NCBI GenBank assembly: GCA_016271365.2
Contig: CM028129.1
Coordinates: 1,009,125,501-1,009,189,500, forward strand
Origin: Neoceratodus forsteri
Lineage: Eukaryota; Chordata; Ceratodontiformes; Ceratodontidae
Direction of reading: 5' to 3'
Length of the DNA stretch: 64,000 nucleotides
In this document: positions 1 through 10,487 of the stretch, piece after piece
Layout of the letters: every line of letters begins with the position of its first letter
Numbering within the stretch: position 1 is the first letter of the stretch
Made by a program: the position numbers and the translations under genes
The notes under the pieces: generated by a model
Databases searched by the model: none
Told to the model about the DNA's origin: nothing
What the model saw: only the letters and a program-made list of their open reading frames with translations

Positions 1-1228
1 TCCCCCTCCCCCTCCTTCTACTCCTTCACCTCCTACGCCCCCTCTTCCACCACAGGGGCCAGCTGGACAACCACCAACTCCCAAGGAGCAGATTCCACCT
101 CCTAGGGGTAGATCCCAGGATCGAAGAAGGCCTCCCTCAAGATCTCCATCAGGGTCTCCCAGACGTCAGCGGTATACTCCGTCGGGGGAGGACTCCAGAT
201 CTGATTCCTCGGATTACTCCAGATCTCCTTCTCCACTCAGCATTTCATCACCTGACCCACATGACCTTCCCAGGTCTCCTCCGGATGATCCCTCTTTCTC
301 TGAGATCATGAGGCACATCCAGGACAACATGGGGTGGGATGCTGAGGACCTCGACCCTGAAAGGCAGTGCCTTGCCCGTTATCTTTGGCAGAAAGACCCA
401 AAGCCTGTGGTAGTGCCACCCTTTTGGACACCTTTACGGAAGTCACCAAGGCTGCGTGGAAGCGTCCACACTCCACTCCTGCAGTGCCAAAGAAAGCTGA
501 CCGCCTGTACAAGGCCCCGAGAGAGGACCAGTACCTGGCTCAACAACCTCTGGCAGACTCCCTAGTCATTACAGCCTCACATGACAGGTCCCAAAGACCG
601 CAACACATGAGCACACAGCCACTGGACCAGGAATCCAAACAATTGGATGCCCCGGGGAGACGCATATATGCGGCCGCTACCTGCTCCATCAGGTTCCTGA
701 ACTACTTAACCCACATGGTACAGTTTCAGAATGCCCTATGGGAACAGGGCCAGGACCTAGTTGATAAGCTTCCGGATGGCGATCAGAAGGCGGAGCTCCT
801 AAACCTTCTCCGCACAGGGTCTGATGTGGGACCCAGGTACTACGGAGTCTGATATGACTTCGGCTGGACTATCCGCCAGAGCTGCAGCTTCAGGTGTCTG
901 TCTCCGGCGACACTCTTGGCTCCGTGTCTCCAGTTTCACCCCGGACATAGAGAACATTCTTGACGTCCCCTACAACGGCAAAGTACTTTTTGGTGAATCC
1001 TTGGAGAAGGTGATCACCAAACTTCAGGACGCTGGGAAGGCAGTCAGGTCTGTACAGGCCATGTACAGACCCAGGCCCGGTTCCTTTCGTAGGAACCAGA
1101 GCTGTTTTCGCAGCCAGCAACAAAGGGACACTTTTCAGCGGAAAGCCCAGGCTAAGTCATCCCCAAGCAGAGCCCAGCGCTACGCTAAACCGGCCCAGCC
1201 TGCAGGGACCAGTGCTGCCACAGCATGA
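1..1228 (+). pseudogene. DIRS-A1 gag, partial and frameshifted
   Basis: This is the C-terminal two thirds of a DIRS gag-like structural protein. Positions 1-300 encode a Pro-rich stretch followed by an Arg/Ser-rich stretch (RRRPPSRSPSGSP), as in the other A copies. The conserved alpha-helical gag part follows, with motifs such as AAWKRPHSTPAVPKKADRLY and LNYLTHMVQFQNALWEQ. A one-base loss near 422, compared with copy A2, shifts the frame. A second shift lies near 825-838, after which the frame runs to a stop at 1,228 (SWLRVSSFTPDIENILDVPY). The family's N-terminal zinc module is outside the window. RT follows immediately. The order and similarity to the other copies make the assignment secure, but the product is broken. 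Confidence 0.8.
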
Positions 1229-1229
1229 C

Positions 1230-3130
1230 TCCTTCCTGACCCCCGCCCCTCCTCTAGATCAACGGGGTCGCATCGCTTGCCACTTTTCAGGGTGGCAGTC
1301 TATTACCTCCGACCGGTAGATTCTCCACTTGGTCAAGAAGGGCCACTTCATAGAATTTCTTGACCACCCACCGGCAAGACCTCCCCTGCTTTCCCGTTAC
1401 TCGGGTCAGCACGCCTTGCTTATACAGCAGGAGGTGCTCGCGCTCCTGGAAAAAGAAGTGATTGAACACGTTCCACAGAACCAGAGGGATGCAGGATATT
1501 ATTCTCACTTCTTTCTGGTTCCCAAGAAAACAGGGGACCTCCATTTGATACTGGACCTCAGCGACCTCAACGAGTCGGTCCTGTACAAACGCTTCCGCAT
1601 GTTGACCCTCCCAGGTCTGATTCCCATGCTCAAGCAAGGCACCTTTCTAGCATCCTTGGACATGCAGGACGCTTACCTGTATATACCCATCGCTCAAGCG
1701 CACAGGAAGTTTCTGCGCTTCGAGTTCCAGGGCCACCATTATCAGTTCAGAGCCCTCCCTTTCGGACTGTCATCGGCACCTCGGGTATTCACGAAGTGTA
1801 TGGTGGTCGTAGCGCGACTCTGAGGAGACAAGGCCACTATGTGTTCCCCTACCTGGACGACTGGCTTCTCATGGCACCCTCTCGGGAAGCCTTGATGTCT
1901 GCCATTCATCATACTCCGTCTCTGTTCGAGACGTTGGGCATCTTGATCAATCAAGAGAAGTCGCGTCTGGTTCCGTCTCAGACTGTGTAGTTCATAGGCG
2001 CAGTTCTGGACACTGTCCAAGGGAAGGCCTTTCTTCCCCAGGACAGAGTGGAACACATCAGAACCCTCATCAGGGACATTTCGACAAAGAAGACCATTCC
2101 TACCAGATTGGTCCTTTGCCTGCTCGGACGCATGGCTGTGGCCATTAAAACAGTCTCGCTTGCTCGTCTCCACATGCTGGTCACCCAGTGGATGTTACGA
2201 GTCCAATGGGATCAAAAGCAAGACCATCTGCAGCTTCCTGTCCGGATTATGAGAACCGTAATCTGGGATTGGCAATGGTTGCTAGATCCAAAGAATCTAC
2301 CAGCAGGGGTCCCCTTTCTTGCGCCGTCTCCGATTGTGACTCTCTCCACAGATGCCTCAGGGCTCGGATAGGGAGCACACCTTGACGGTGTCCGGTCCCA
2401 GGGCTTGTGGACAGCCCAAGAGACTCGTCTCCACATAAACATCCTGGAAATGAGAGCAGTTCTTTATGCCCTGCAGGCCTTCCAATCGGAGATTCTACCG
2501 GGTACTCTTCTGTTACAAATGGACAATTCCGCGGTCATGTATTACCTCAACAAACAAGGAGGCACCCATTCCTACCCACTTTGCAGGGAGGCCATGAGGG
2601 TGTGGGATTGGGCTTTGCAACACAGTGCAAACCTCATTGCTGTTCATGTCCCAGGAGTGGACAGCGTCATCGCAGACAGCCTGAGCTGCTCTCAGGCCAG
2701 AGTCCACGAGTGGAAACTACTCCAGGAGGTAGTAGAGGATCTGTTTCACAGATGGGGTACACCAGAGTTGGATCTTTTCCCGTCCCCATCCAACGCAAAA
2801 CTGCCCAATATTTGCTCGCTAGATTCAGAGCCTGGTGTTTTCTGGCAAGACGCATTGTCCCTCTCCTGGGTGGGCAGATTCCTCTGTGTCTTTCCCCCCT
2901 TTCCGTTGATCCAGAGGGTTCTTCTGAAACTTCGCAGAGAGCAGGCGACGCTGATACTCATCGCGCCGTTCTGGCCCAGGCAGATCTGGTTCCCTCTACT
3001 ACACCAGCTATCCCGGGAACCTCCAGTGCCTCTGCCAATCAGCTCTCACTTTTTGTCTCAGGAGGAGGGCTCCTTGGTCCATCCGGACCTGCGCTCGTTG
3101 AGCCTGCATGCTTGGCTCCTAGAGACATAG
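1230..3130 (+). pseudogene. DIRS-A1 reverse transcriptase / RNase H, broken
   Basis: The RT palm motifs are visible in order: FFLVPKKTGDL, LDMQDAYLYIPIA (first catalytic Asp), FRALPFGLSSAPRVFTKCM and the active-site FPYLDDWLL at about 1,848-1,875. RNase H follows with LSTDASGLG near 2,340 and MDNSAVMYYLNKQGG near 2,520. The C-terminal extension typical of DIRS polyproteins (TPELDLFPSPSNAKLPN, then IAPFWPRQIWFPLL) runs to the stop at 3,130. Defects: a TAG at 1,317-1,319 where sister copies read TGG, a frameshift near 1,815, a TAG near 1,988, and a TAG interrupting the RNase H motif near 2,368. Unlike A2 and A3, the YLDD active site is intact here. Confidence 0.85.
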
Positions 3131-4161
3131 CCATTTTGCAACACGGGGTCTCGCAAGAGGTAGCTGAAGTCCTGGTGGCTGAGAGAAAACTGGCCACTCA
3201 TGCTACCTACGCCATGAAATGGCACCATTTTTGCCTATGGGTTCAAGCGCGGGGGTTTTCGCCTCTAGACTGTCCAGAAAAGTTGGTCTTGGACTACCTC
3301 CTGTCTCTTTTTCAGACAGGCTTGGCCTACTCCTCGATCAAAGTACACCTCTGTGCAATATCAGCCTATCATTGTCCGATAGGCCAATGCACCATATCCC
3401 AGTTGGACACTGCACGAGCCTTCCTGAGAGGTATTCTCCACCTTAGACCTCCGATTAAGGATCCAATTCCACCATGGGATCTACCCCTTGTCCTGGAGCA
3501 GCTCACGCTGCCACCCTTTGAACCAGCTACGGATTGCGAGCTACATCTTCTCACTTGGAAGACATTGTTTTTAGTTGCCGTTACTTCGGTCAGAAGAATT
3601 TCTGAACTCCATGCACTCATGTGCAAAGAGCCTTATTTGGTTTTTCACCAAGACAGCATATCCCTACGGACTAATCCCAAATTTCTGCCTAAGCTGGTCT
3701 CAGCTATCACCCTTAATCAAGACATCAATCTACCAGTGTACTTTCCCAACTATTCAAATCGAGGAGAGGCCCTGTAGCACACCCTAGATGTGCATAGGTG
3801 TCTCAGATACCACCTGACCAGAACCAAACGCCACCGAAAATCGGACCAGCTTTTTGTCTCCTTTGCCCACAGGATGCTGGGAGCTCCTGTTTCCAAACAG
3901 TCAGTGTCCAGGTGACTCGTTCAGTGTATCATGTTCTGTTACCAGAAGCGCAACAAACCCTTACCGGGCGCGGTTAAGGGTCATTCCACAAGGGGGGTGG
4001 CTACCTCCTTTGCGTCCCTTAAGAATGTGTCCACTTTGGCCATCTGTGCTGCAGCTACTATTGAGCTCCGTGCACACTTTCATCAGGCATTATAGCCTGG
4101 ATATTGCATCGAGGGGAAGAGCAGGTTTTGGTCTAGCAGTCCTTCAAGGACTTCTGTCCTA
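2407..4161 (+). pseudogene. DIRS-A1 tyrosine recombinase, overlapping RNase H, broken
   Basis: A frame open for 456 codons (2,407-3,777) overlaps the RNase H frame and then becomes a tyrosine recombinase. The N-terminal core-binding region is represented by ATHATYAMKWHHF and YSSIKVHLCAISAY. The catalytic Arg I is in VRRISELHAL. The frame stops at 3,775-3,777 where sisters read a sense codon. The remainder is still readable: HxxR as GHSTRG near 3,984, and the nucleophile Tyr in HYSLD near 4,088. A frameshift near 4,058 separates the last two boxes. The recombinase would join the circular DNA copy into the genome. This copy cannot encode an intact enzyme. Confidence 0.85.
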
Positions 4162-4235
4162 GGCTTTGGTTTCATTAAAGATTTCTACCTTCCCTTCTCC
4201 CAATGTTGTGGGATTTCCATGATTGCTTGGGAATG

Positions 4236-4336
4236 GTGTAACCTGCTGCAAGAGCTGTTTCTCGAGCTAAGATAGTACAGTTACGTAAGAACTTGCCGTA
4301 ACAGTAGATCTTCGAGAACAGCTCTTGCAGCAGGTG
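4236..4336 (+). repeat. DIRS-A1 internal complementary region (near-palindrome)
   Basis: Arms beginning ACCTGCTGCAAGAGCTGTT at 4,241 and ending AACAGCTCTTGCAGCAGGT at 4,335 are inverted copies. The asymmetric centre (GTACAGTTACGTAAGAACTT) joins sequences complementary to the left and right termini of the element. This matches the ICR of DIRS elements. The same layout recurs in A2, A', A3, B, C and D. Confidence 0.85.
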
Positions 4337-4483
4337 CTTTCCCTTCCACCATCCCCGCTGGAGGTAGATTCTAGTTCCAACATCCTTCTCCTAGGATCAG
4401 GTGTCTCAGCATTTCTCTGACTGCCGTTTGATGGTGGATCCTCTGTCTCCTCTTCTGATGTCATCCAGTGGCCGGGAGTCTCC

Positions 4484-4685
4484 GGCGGGAGAACTGGGGA
4501 TTCTGGAGGACTGCTTCCTTATGTACTATGCCTGACGTCGGGGGCGGTCCCCGCTGAATACTGCTAGCTAGAAAATTTCCATGGGGTCCTGGCACCTGCC
4601 GGCTTCAGTCCTAATGGTGTAACCTGCTGCAAGAGCTGTTCTCGAAGATTTACTGTTACAGTAAGTTCTTACGTAACTGCACTTT
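4484..4685 (+). repeat. DIRS-A1 right inverted terminal repeat
   Basis: About 200 bp, from GGCGGGAGAACTGGGGATTC to the terminal TTCTTACGTAACTGCACTTT. It is the inverted counterpart of the left ITR seen intact at 38,514-38,705. The antisense TATA box of sister copies is decayed here (CCTTATGTACT). It is followed directly by the body of copy A2. Confidence 0.8.
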
Positions 4686-4771
4686 CTTTTCCCGCCATCA
4701 ACTCGCCAGCATCGGCCTCATGGTCCCACTCTAAGTGTACGACGACTAGAACTTTCACAGTTTACCACTAA

Positions 4772-6997
4772 ATGTTGGCATCTCCAACGCCTCCTTCAGA
4801 AGGACATCCTTCCAAGTGTGCCTGCAGCAAACAGATCCCTTTCAAGGATCCTCATTTGTCCTGCTTGCGGTGCTTAGGCCCAGAACACAACACCAAGGCC
4901 TGCTCCTTTTGTCAGGGCTTCAATAGTCGCACCAGGATCTGCCGCCAGAAGGCACTTCAGGGGTTCATCTTGGAAGAAAAGTTAAAAAGCATGGACAAAG
5001 ACCATGCCTTCAGAGGTGAGTCTACCTCTAAGTCCCATAAACACCGGGACAAGCATCCGGAGAAGGCCAGGTCCAGATCCCCTCACCGGGCCTCGGACTC
5101 GCGCACCAGCTCAGGCTGCACGAGCTCAGACCGCTCTCCCTCCAGGGCTCACTCTCAGCCCCATCCAGTTAAGGTTAAGTCTTCAGGCAGCACTTCGGCT
5201 GCTCTGCATCCCATCAAGACTTCCAGGCCTTCGGCTTCCTCAATACCTTCCCAGGCCTCATCGAAGTCTTCAGACTGTCACCATTCCAAGTCTTCTTCCA
5301 AAGCTTCTTCAGAGAAACTCTGGAACCCCGACAGCAGGTCAGTCTCCCAGGGGTCCGGATCCTCCTCTCAGGAAGATTAAGGACCTGACGTCCCTTAAAC
5401 GAACGATGGACCCTTCATTGGGCTTCCGACCCTTCATCGGGCAAACGCCCATCAGACCTGACGTCGGCGAAACGTTTGCCAGAACAGAAGACTGCCTCCC
5501 CGTCACCGGTGGACACCGGTCGCCGGGACTCTACAGAGGAGGACTTGACGTTGCCTGATGACCAGGCAGGCGACAATGAGGATGTCGGGCTTCCACAGGA
5601 GCCTTCACCAATCCCGGAGACGCCCTCGGACTTGACGCCCAATACCGGCGCCAGGTCCGTCGTCCGGTATGAATATTCAGGAGGTCAAAACTCTCTTTAC
5701 CTTTTGGTGGGACACAATAAAGAAGGATGTGATCCCAGTCAAACCTCCTTCACCTCCTACTCCCCCTCCTCCACCACAGAGGCCAGCAGGAAGACCACCG
5801 ACCCCCAAGGAGCACACCCCACCTCCTAGGGGAAGATCCAAAGAACGGAGAAGACCCCCTTCTAGATCTCCCTCGGGGTCTCCCAGTCCTAAGCGACCCA
5901 GACGTCGACGGTCCAATCTGTCAGGGAAGGATTCTAGACCTGACACTTCAGATACTTCCAGGTCTCCTTCTCCGATCAGCATCCCATCACCTGACCCACA
6001 AGACCTTCCCAGGTCACCTCCGGATGATCCCTCCTTTTGAGAGATTGAGGCAATCCAGGAGAACATGGAATGGGATTTGGAAGATCTCGACCCAAAGAGA
6101 CAGCGCCTAGCTCATTACCTTCAGCAGAAGGACCCTAAGCCTGTGGTGGTGCCACCCTTTTTGGACACCTTCGTGGACGTCACCAAGGCTGCATGGAAGC
6201 ATCCACATTCCACCCCTGCGGTGCCGAAGAAAGCTGACCGCCGGTACTGGGCCCCGACAGAGGACCAGTACTTGGCGCAACAGCCTCTGGCTGATTCCCT
6301 GGTCACTACAGCCTCTCATGACAGGTCCCAACGACCACAGCATCTGAGCACACAGCCACCAGATCAGGAATCCAAGCAGTTGGATGCCCTGGGGAGGCGC
6401 ATGTGTGCAGCTGCTACATACTCCATCAGGTCCCTGAACTATCTGTCTCATATGGTTCAGATTCACAATGCCCTGTGGGAACAGGGTCAGGACCTAGTTG
6501 ATAAACTACCAGATAGCGAGCAAAAGGTGGAGCTCTTGAACCTCCTTCGCACAGGGTCAGACATGGGGACCTAAGTGTCATGAGCCGCATATGATTCTGC
6601 AGACTCGTCCGCCAGGGGCGCAGCTTCAGGCGTCCGTCTCCGGAGACACTCCTGGCTCCGAGTCTCAGGTTTTACCCTGGATGTACAGAAGAGTATCCTC
6701 GATGTCCCTTATAATGGAGAGGTCCTGTTTGGTGAACCTTCTGAAAAGGTCATCACCAAGCTTCAGGATGCCGGGAAGGCAGTAAGGTCTGTACAGGCCA
6801 CGTACAGATCCAAATCTGGTTCCTTTCATAGGAACCAGAACCGTTTTCGCAGCCGGCAACAATGACAGCAGCCACATTCCGGCCAGCAAGAAAGGGGCAC
6901 CTTCCACTGTAAGGCCCAACCTAAATCTTCCCCAGGCAGAGGTCAGCTGTATACCAAACCGTCCCAGCCTGTGGGAACCAACGCTGCCACAGCATGA
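4772..6997 (+). pseudogene. DIRS-A2 gag, nearly full length, frameshifted
   Basis: The first ATG at 4,772 is shared in position with copy A3. Residues 10-55 hold the zinc-binding module C-x-C then C-x2-C-L-G-x2-H-x4-C-x2-C (KCACSKQIPF, then CLRCLGPEHNTKACSFC). Ser/Arg-rich sequence follows, then a Pro-rich segment (5,669-6,040), then the helical gag core (6,065-6,574; AAWKHPHSTPAVPKKADRRY). Frameshifts occur near 5,330-5,480 and 5,670-5,830. A short deletion near 6,038 produces a TGA, and another shift lies near 6,575. The gag frame ends at the TGA at 6,995-6,997. It is assigned to structural particle formation by position and by the zinc module, and it is not functional. Confidence 0.82.
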
Positions 6998-6999
6998 CT

Positions 7000-8897
7000 C
7001 CTTCCCGGCCCCTGCCCCTCCTCTAGATCAATGGGCAGAAAAGGTTGGGGGTCCCATTGCTCACCACTTTTCAGGGTGGCAATCGATTACCACCGACCGG
7101 TGGGTACTTCAAATGGTCGAATTCCTTGACCATCCACCGTTAAGCCCTCCCATGCTTTCCCGTTATTCCGGTCAGCACGCACTGCTCATACAGCAGGAGG
7201 TGCTCGCGCTTCTAGGAAAGGAAGCTATAGAGCACATACCAAGGAACCAGAGAGGTGCAGGTTACTATTCCCACTTCTTTCTGGTTCCCAAAAAGACAGG
7301 GCACCTCCGTCCGATACTGGATCTCAGCAATCTCAATGCTTCGGTCTTCTACAAATGCTTCCACATGGTGATCCTTCCCGGTCTGATACCCATGCTCAAG
7401 CAGGGCGCCTTCCTAGCGTCCTTGGACATGCAGGATGCCTACCTGCACATACCCATTGCTCGAGCACACAGGAAGTTCTTGCGCTTCGAATTTCTAGGTC
7501 GCCATTATCAGTTCCGAGCCCTCCCTTTTGGACTGTCTTCGGCACCTCGGGTGTTTATGAAGTGCATGGCAGTCATAGCGGCGGCTCTAATGAGACAAGG
7601 CCACTACGTGTTCCCCTACCTGGACAACTGGCTCCTCGTGGCACCCTCTCAGGAGGCTCTGATGTCCGCAATTCGCTGTACTCAGTCCCTGTTCAGGACA
7701 TTGGGAATCATTATCAATCAGGAGAAGTCACGCCTGGTTCCATCACAGAATCTGCAGTTCATAGGTGCAGTTCTGGACACCGTCCAGGTGAGAGCTTTTC
7801 TACCCCAGGACCGAGCGGAACACATCAGATTCCTCATCAGGGACATCTTGGCAAAGAAGACTGTCCTAGCCAGACTGGTCCTTTGCCTGCTCAGACACAT
7901 GGCTGCGGCCATTGCAACAGTCCCACTAGCCTGTCTCCACATGCGGGTGACCCAGTGGATGTTAAGGGTTCAGTGGGATCAGAAGCAAGACCATTTGCAT
8001 CTTCCAATTTGAATCACGAATGCCGTAACCCTGGATTGGCAATGGTGGCTAGATTCAAAGAACCTGCTGGCGGGGGTCCCCTTCATTGCGCCGTCTCCGA
8101 TTGTGACACTCTTCACGGACGCCTCAGGTTTTGGTTGGGGAGCACACCTCGACGGGGTCAGGTCTCAGGGCTCGTGGACACCCCAGGAAGCTCATCTCAA
8201 CATAAAAATTTTGGAAATGAGAACAGTTCTTTATGCCCTGTAGGCCTTCCAGTCGGAGATCCCACCGGGTACTCTCTTGTTACAAACAAACAATACTGCG
8301 GTGATGTATTACCTCAACAAACAAGGAAGCATCCATTCCTACCCGCTTTTCAGGGAGGCCATGAGGGTGTGGGATTCGGTTCTACAACACGGCGCAAACC
8401 TCATTGCTGTTCATGTCCCAGGAGTGGACAGCGTCATCGCAGACAGCCTGAGCCGCTCTCAGGCCAGAGTCCACGAATGGGAACTACTCCAGTAGGTAGT
8501 AGAGGATCTGTTTCACAGATGGGGCACACCAGAGTTGGACCTTCTCACTTCCCCATCCAATCCAAAACTGCCCAATTTCTGCTCGCTAGATCCAGGGCCT
8601 GGTGTTTTCTGGTGAGACATGTTGTCCCTCTCCTGGATGGGCAGATTCCTCTGTGCATTTCCTCCCTTCCCGTTGATCCAGAGGGTCCTACTGAAACTCC
8701 GCAGAGAGCAGGCGACGCTGATATATATCGCGCCTTTTTGGCCCAGACAGATTTGGTTCCCTCTGCTGCACCAGTTGTCCCAGGAACCTCTGGTGCCTCT
8801 GCCAATCAGCTCTCACTTATTGTCCCAGGAGGCAGGTTCTTTGGTCCTTCCGGACCTTCGCTCTCTGAACCAGCACACCTGGCTCCTAGAGACATAG
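7000..8897 (+). pseudogene. DIRS-A2 reverse transcriptase / RNase H, broken
   Basis: RT is open for 299 codons (7,113-8,012), with FFLVPKKTGHLRPILDLSN, LDMQDAYLHIPIA and FRALPFGLSSAPRVFMKCM. The active-site box reads YLDN (near 7,618-7,629) instead of YLDD, which removes a catalytic Asp. RNase H follows (TDASGFGWGAHL near 8,115; NNTAVMYYLNKQGS near 8,290), then the C-terminal extension to 8,897. In-frame stops occur at 8,010-8,012, in the RNase H near 8,241, at 8,494 and near 8,613. The YLDN change is shared with A3, so it may be an old subfamily state or a recurrent transition. Confidence 0.86.
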
Positions 8898-9936
8898 CTA
8901 TCATGTGGTACGGGGTCTAGCAAGAGGTAGCAGATGTTCTAGTGGCTGCTAGAAAACTGGCCACTCACTCCACTTACGCCATGAAATGGTGCAGATTTTG
9001 CCTCTGGGCTCAAGCACGAGGATTTTCCCTGATGGATTGTCCGGAAAGGTCGGTCCTGGACTATCTCCTGTCTCTCTCTCTCTCTTCCAGGCAGGCTTGG
9101 CCTACTCCTCTATGAAAGTACACCTTTGTGCCATCTCAGCCTATCATACACCTATAGGCCGACATCTCATAACTCAGTTGGACACAGCACGAGCCTTCCT
9201 GAGAGGTGTTCTCCACCTTAGACCTCCGATTAAGGATCATATTCCTCCATGGGATTTACCCTTTGTCCTGGAGCAGCTCACGCTGCCGCCTTTTGAACCA
9301 GCCGCGGATTGAGAGCTATGTCTCCTAACATGGAAGACATTATTTTTAGTTGCCGTTACTTCGGCCAGAAATATTTCTGAACTTCACACACTGATGTGCA
9401 AAGAACCTTATTTGTTTTTTCACCAGGACAGGGTGTCCCTAAGAACAAATCCAAAGTTTCTACCTAAGGTGGTCTCAGCTCTCACCCTCAATCAGGACAT
9501 CGACTTACCAGTGTACTTTCCTAAATACTCTAATAGAGGAGAGGCTCTGTTGCACACTCTAGATGTGCATAGGTGTCTGAGATACTACCTGACCAGAACC
9601 AGGCACCACCGTAAATCTGATCAGCTTTTCGTCTCCTTTGCCCACAGGATGATGGGAGCTCCAGTTTCTAAACAATCGCTGGCCAAGTGGCTCATCCATT
9701 GTATTACGTTCTGTTACCAGAAACGTAACAAACCTTTACTGGGCGTGGTTAAGGGTCATTCCACAAGGGGGGTGGCTACCTCCTTTGCGGCCATGAAGAA
9801 CGTGTCCACTGCAGCCATCTGCGCAGCAGCTACTTGGAGCACCGTGCACACCGTTATCAGGCATTATAGCCTGGATGTCGCATCACGGCGAAGAGCTGGT
9901 TTTGGTCTAGCAATCCTTCAGGGACTTCTATCCTAG
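7355..9936 (+). pseudogene. DIRS-A2 tyrosine recombinase with long overlapping leader frame
   Basis: A 521-codon open frame (7,355-8,920) runs on top of the RT/RNase H frame and leads into the recombinase, as in A1, A3 and family C. After a TAG at 8,918 the recombinase continues to 9,936: YSSMKVHLCAISAY, Arg I box, GHSTRGVATS (HxxR) and HYSLD (Tyr nucleophile). The Arg I box reads SARNISELHTL, so the catalytic Arg directly before ISEL is replaced by Asn. Another stop lies at 9,309. The last 180 codons (9,394-9,936) are uninterrupted. The copy is catalytically dead by these changes. Confidence 0.85.
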
Positions 9937-10023
9937 GCTTCGGTCCAACTCGCGATCTCTACCTAGCCTCCTCCCACCTGCGAGGGATTTCCAGTATTGC
10001 TTGGGAATCCGTGCTAATGGTAT

Positions 10024-10119
10024 GACCTGCTGCAAGAGCTGTTTCTCCAAGTAAGATAGTACAGTTGCGTAAGAACTTACTGTAACAGTAGATCTTCGAG
10101 AACAGCTCTTGCAGCAGGT
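10024..10119 (+). repeat. DIRS-A2 internal complementary region
   Basis: Near-palindrome with arms ACCTGCTGCAAGAGCTGTT and AACAGCTCTTGCAGCAGGT around an asymmetric centre. Same position and design as in A1 and A3, between the recombinase stop and the right ITR. Confidence 0.85.
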
Positions 10120-10267
10120 AGTTTCCCCTCCCACCATCCCCTCTGGAGGTAGAGTTGTTCCGATGTCTCTTTTCTAGGATTAGGTGTTTCTAACACCGTT
10201 TTGAATACCTTTTGATGGCGGATCCTCAGTTTCCACTTCTGATGTCATCTAACAGCTAGGAGTCTCT

Positions 10268-10487
10268 GGTGGGAGAACTGGGGATTCTGGGGGACCGCCC
10301 CCTTTTATATGATGCCTGATGTCGGGGGTGGGGCCGACGTCTGGGGCAGTCCCCGCTGGATACTGCTAGCTAGAAAATTTCCGTGGGGTCCTGGCACCTG
10401 CCGGCTTCAGTCCTAATGGTGTAACCTGCTGCAAGAGCTGTTCTCGAAGATCTGCTGTTACAGTAAGTTCTTGCGTAACTGTACTTT
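10268..10487 (+). repeat. DIRS-A2 right inverted terminal repeat with antisense TATA box
   Basis: About 220 bp, ending TTGCGTAACTGTACTTT. CTTTTATA at 10,302-10,309 is a TATAAAAG box on the - strand, facing into the element. The terminus also carries ACAGTAAGTT on the + strand, which resembles a splice donor. Confidence 0.82.

Larger units (their letters stand above)
1..4685 (+). mobile_element. DIRS retrotransposon, family A, copy A1 (5' end outside window)
   Basis: The order gag, RT/RNase H, overlapping tyrosine recombinase, internal complementary region and inverted terminal repeat is seen directly and defines a DIRS-type element. No LTR, protease or DDE integrase is present. The left end lies before base 1, so the copy starts inside the proline-rich part of gag. 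Known biology of the order: RT copies RNA, the ICR helps form a circle, and the recombinase integrates it without target duplication. The right end at about 4,685 runs straight into the body of a second family A copy. All reading frames carry stops or frameshifts, so this copy is inactive by inference. Confidence 0.9.
4686..10487 (+). mobile_element. DIRS retrotransposon, family A, copy A2, lacking its left ITR
   Basis: The body begins with TTTTCCCGCCATCAACTCGCC, which in copy A3 lies just inside the left ITR. The left ITR itself is missing and A1's right ITR sits in its place. Gag, RT/RNase H, recombinase, ICR and right ITR follow in order. The right end at about 10,487 lies inside the recombinase gene of a different DIRS (family B), so A2 (or the A1-A2 unit) inserted into B. 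All three coding frames carry stops or shifts. Confidence 0.88.

Noticed and set aside
1742..2173. Open frames of 60-145 codons on the strand opposite DIRS genes (also 890-1,123, 5,677-6,066, 39,675-39,995)
   Set aside because: They mirror gag, RT or recombinase coding sequence, have no recognisable motif and recur wherever the sense gene is present.
10471..10487. Start of the B recombinase frame inside the A2 ITR as a fusion gene
   Set aside because: The upstream codons belong to A2's terminal repeat and continue only by chance; similarity to recombinase begins after the junction.
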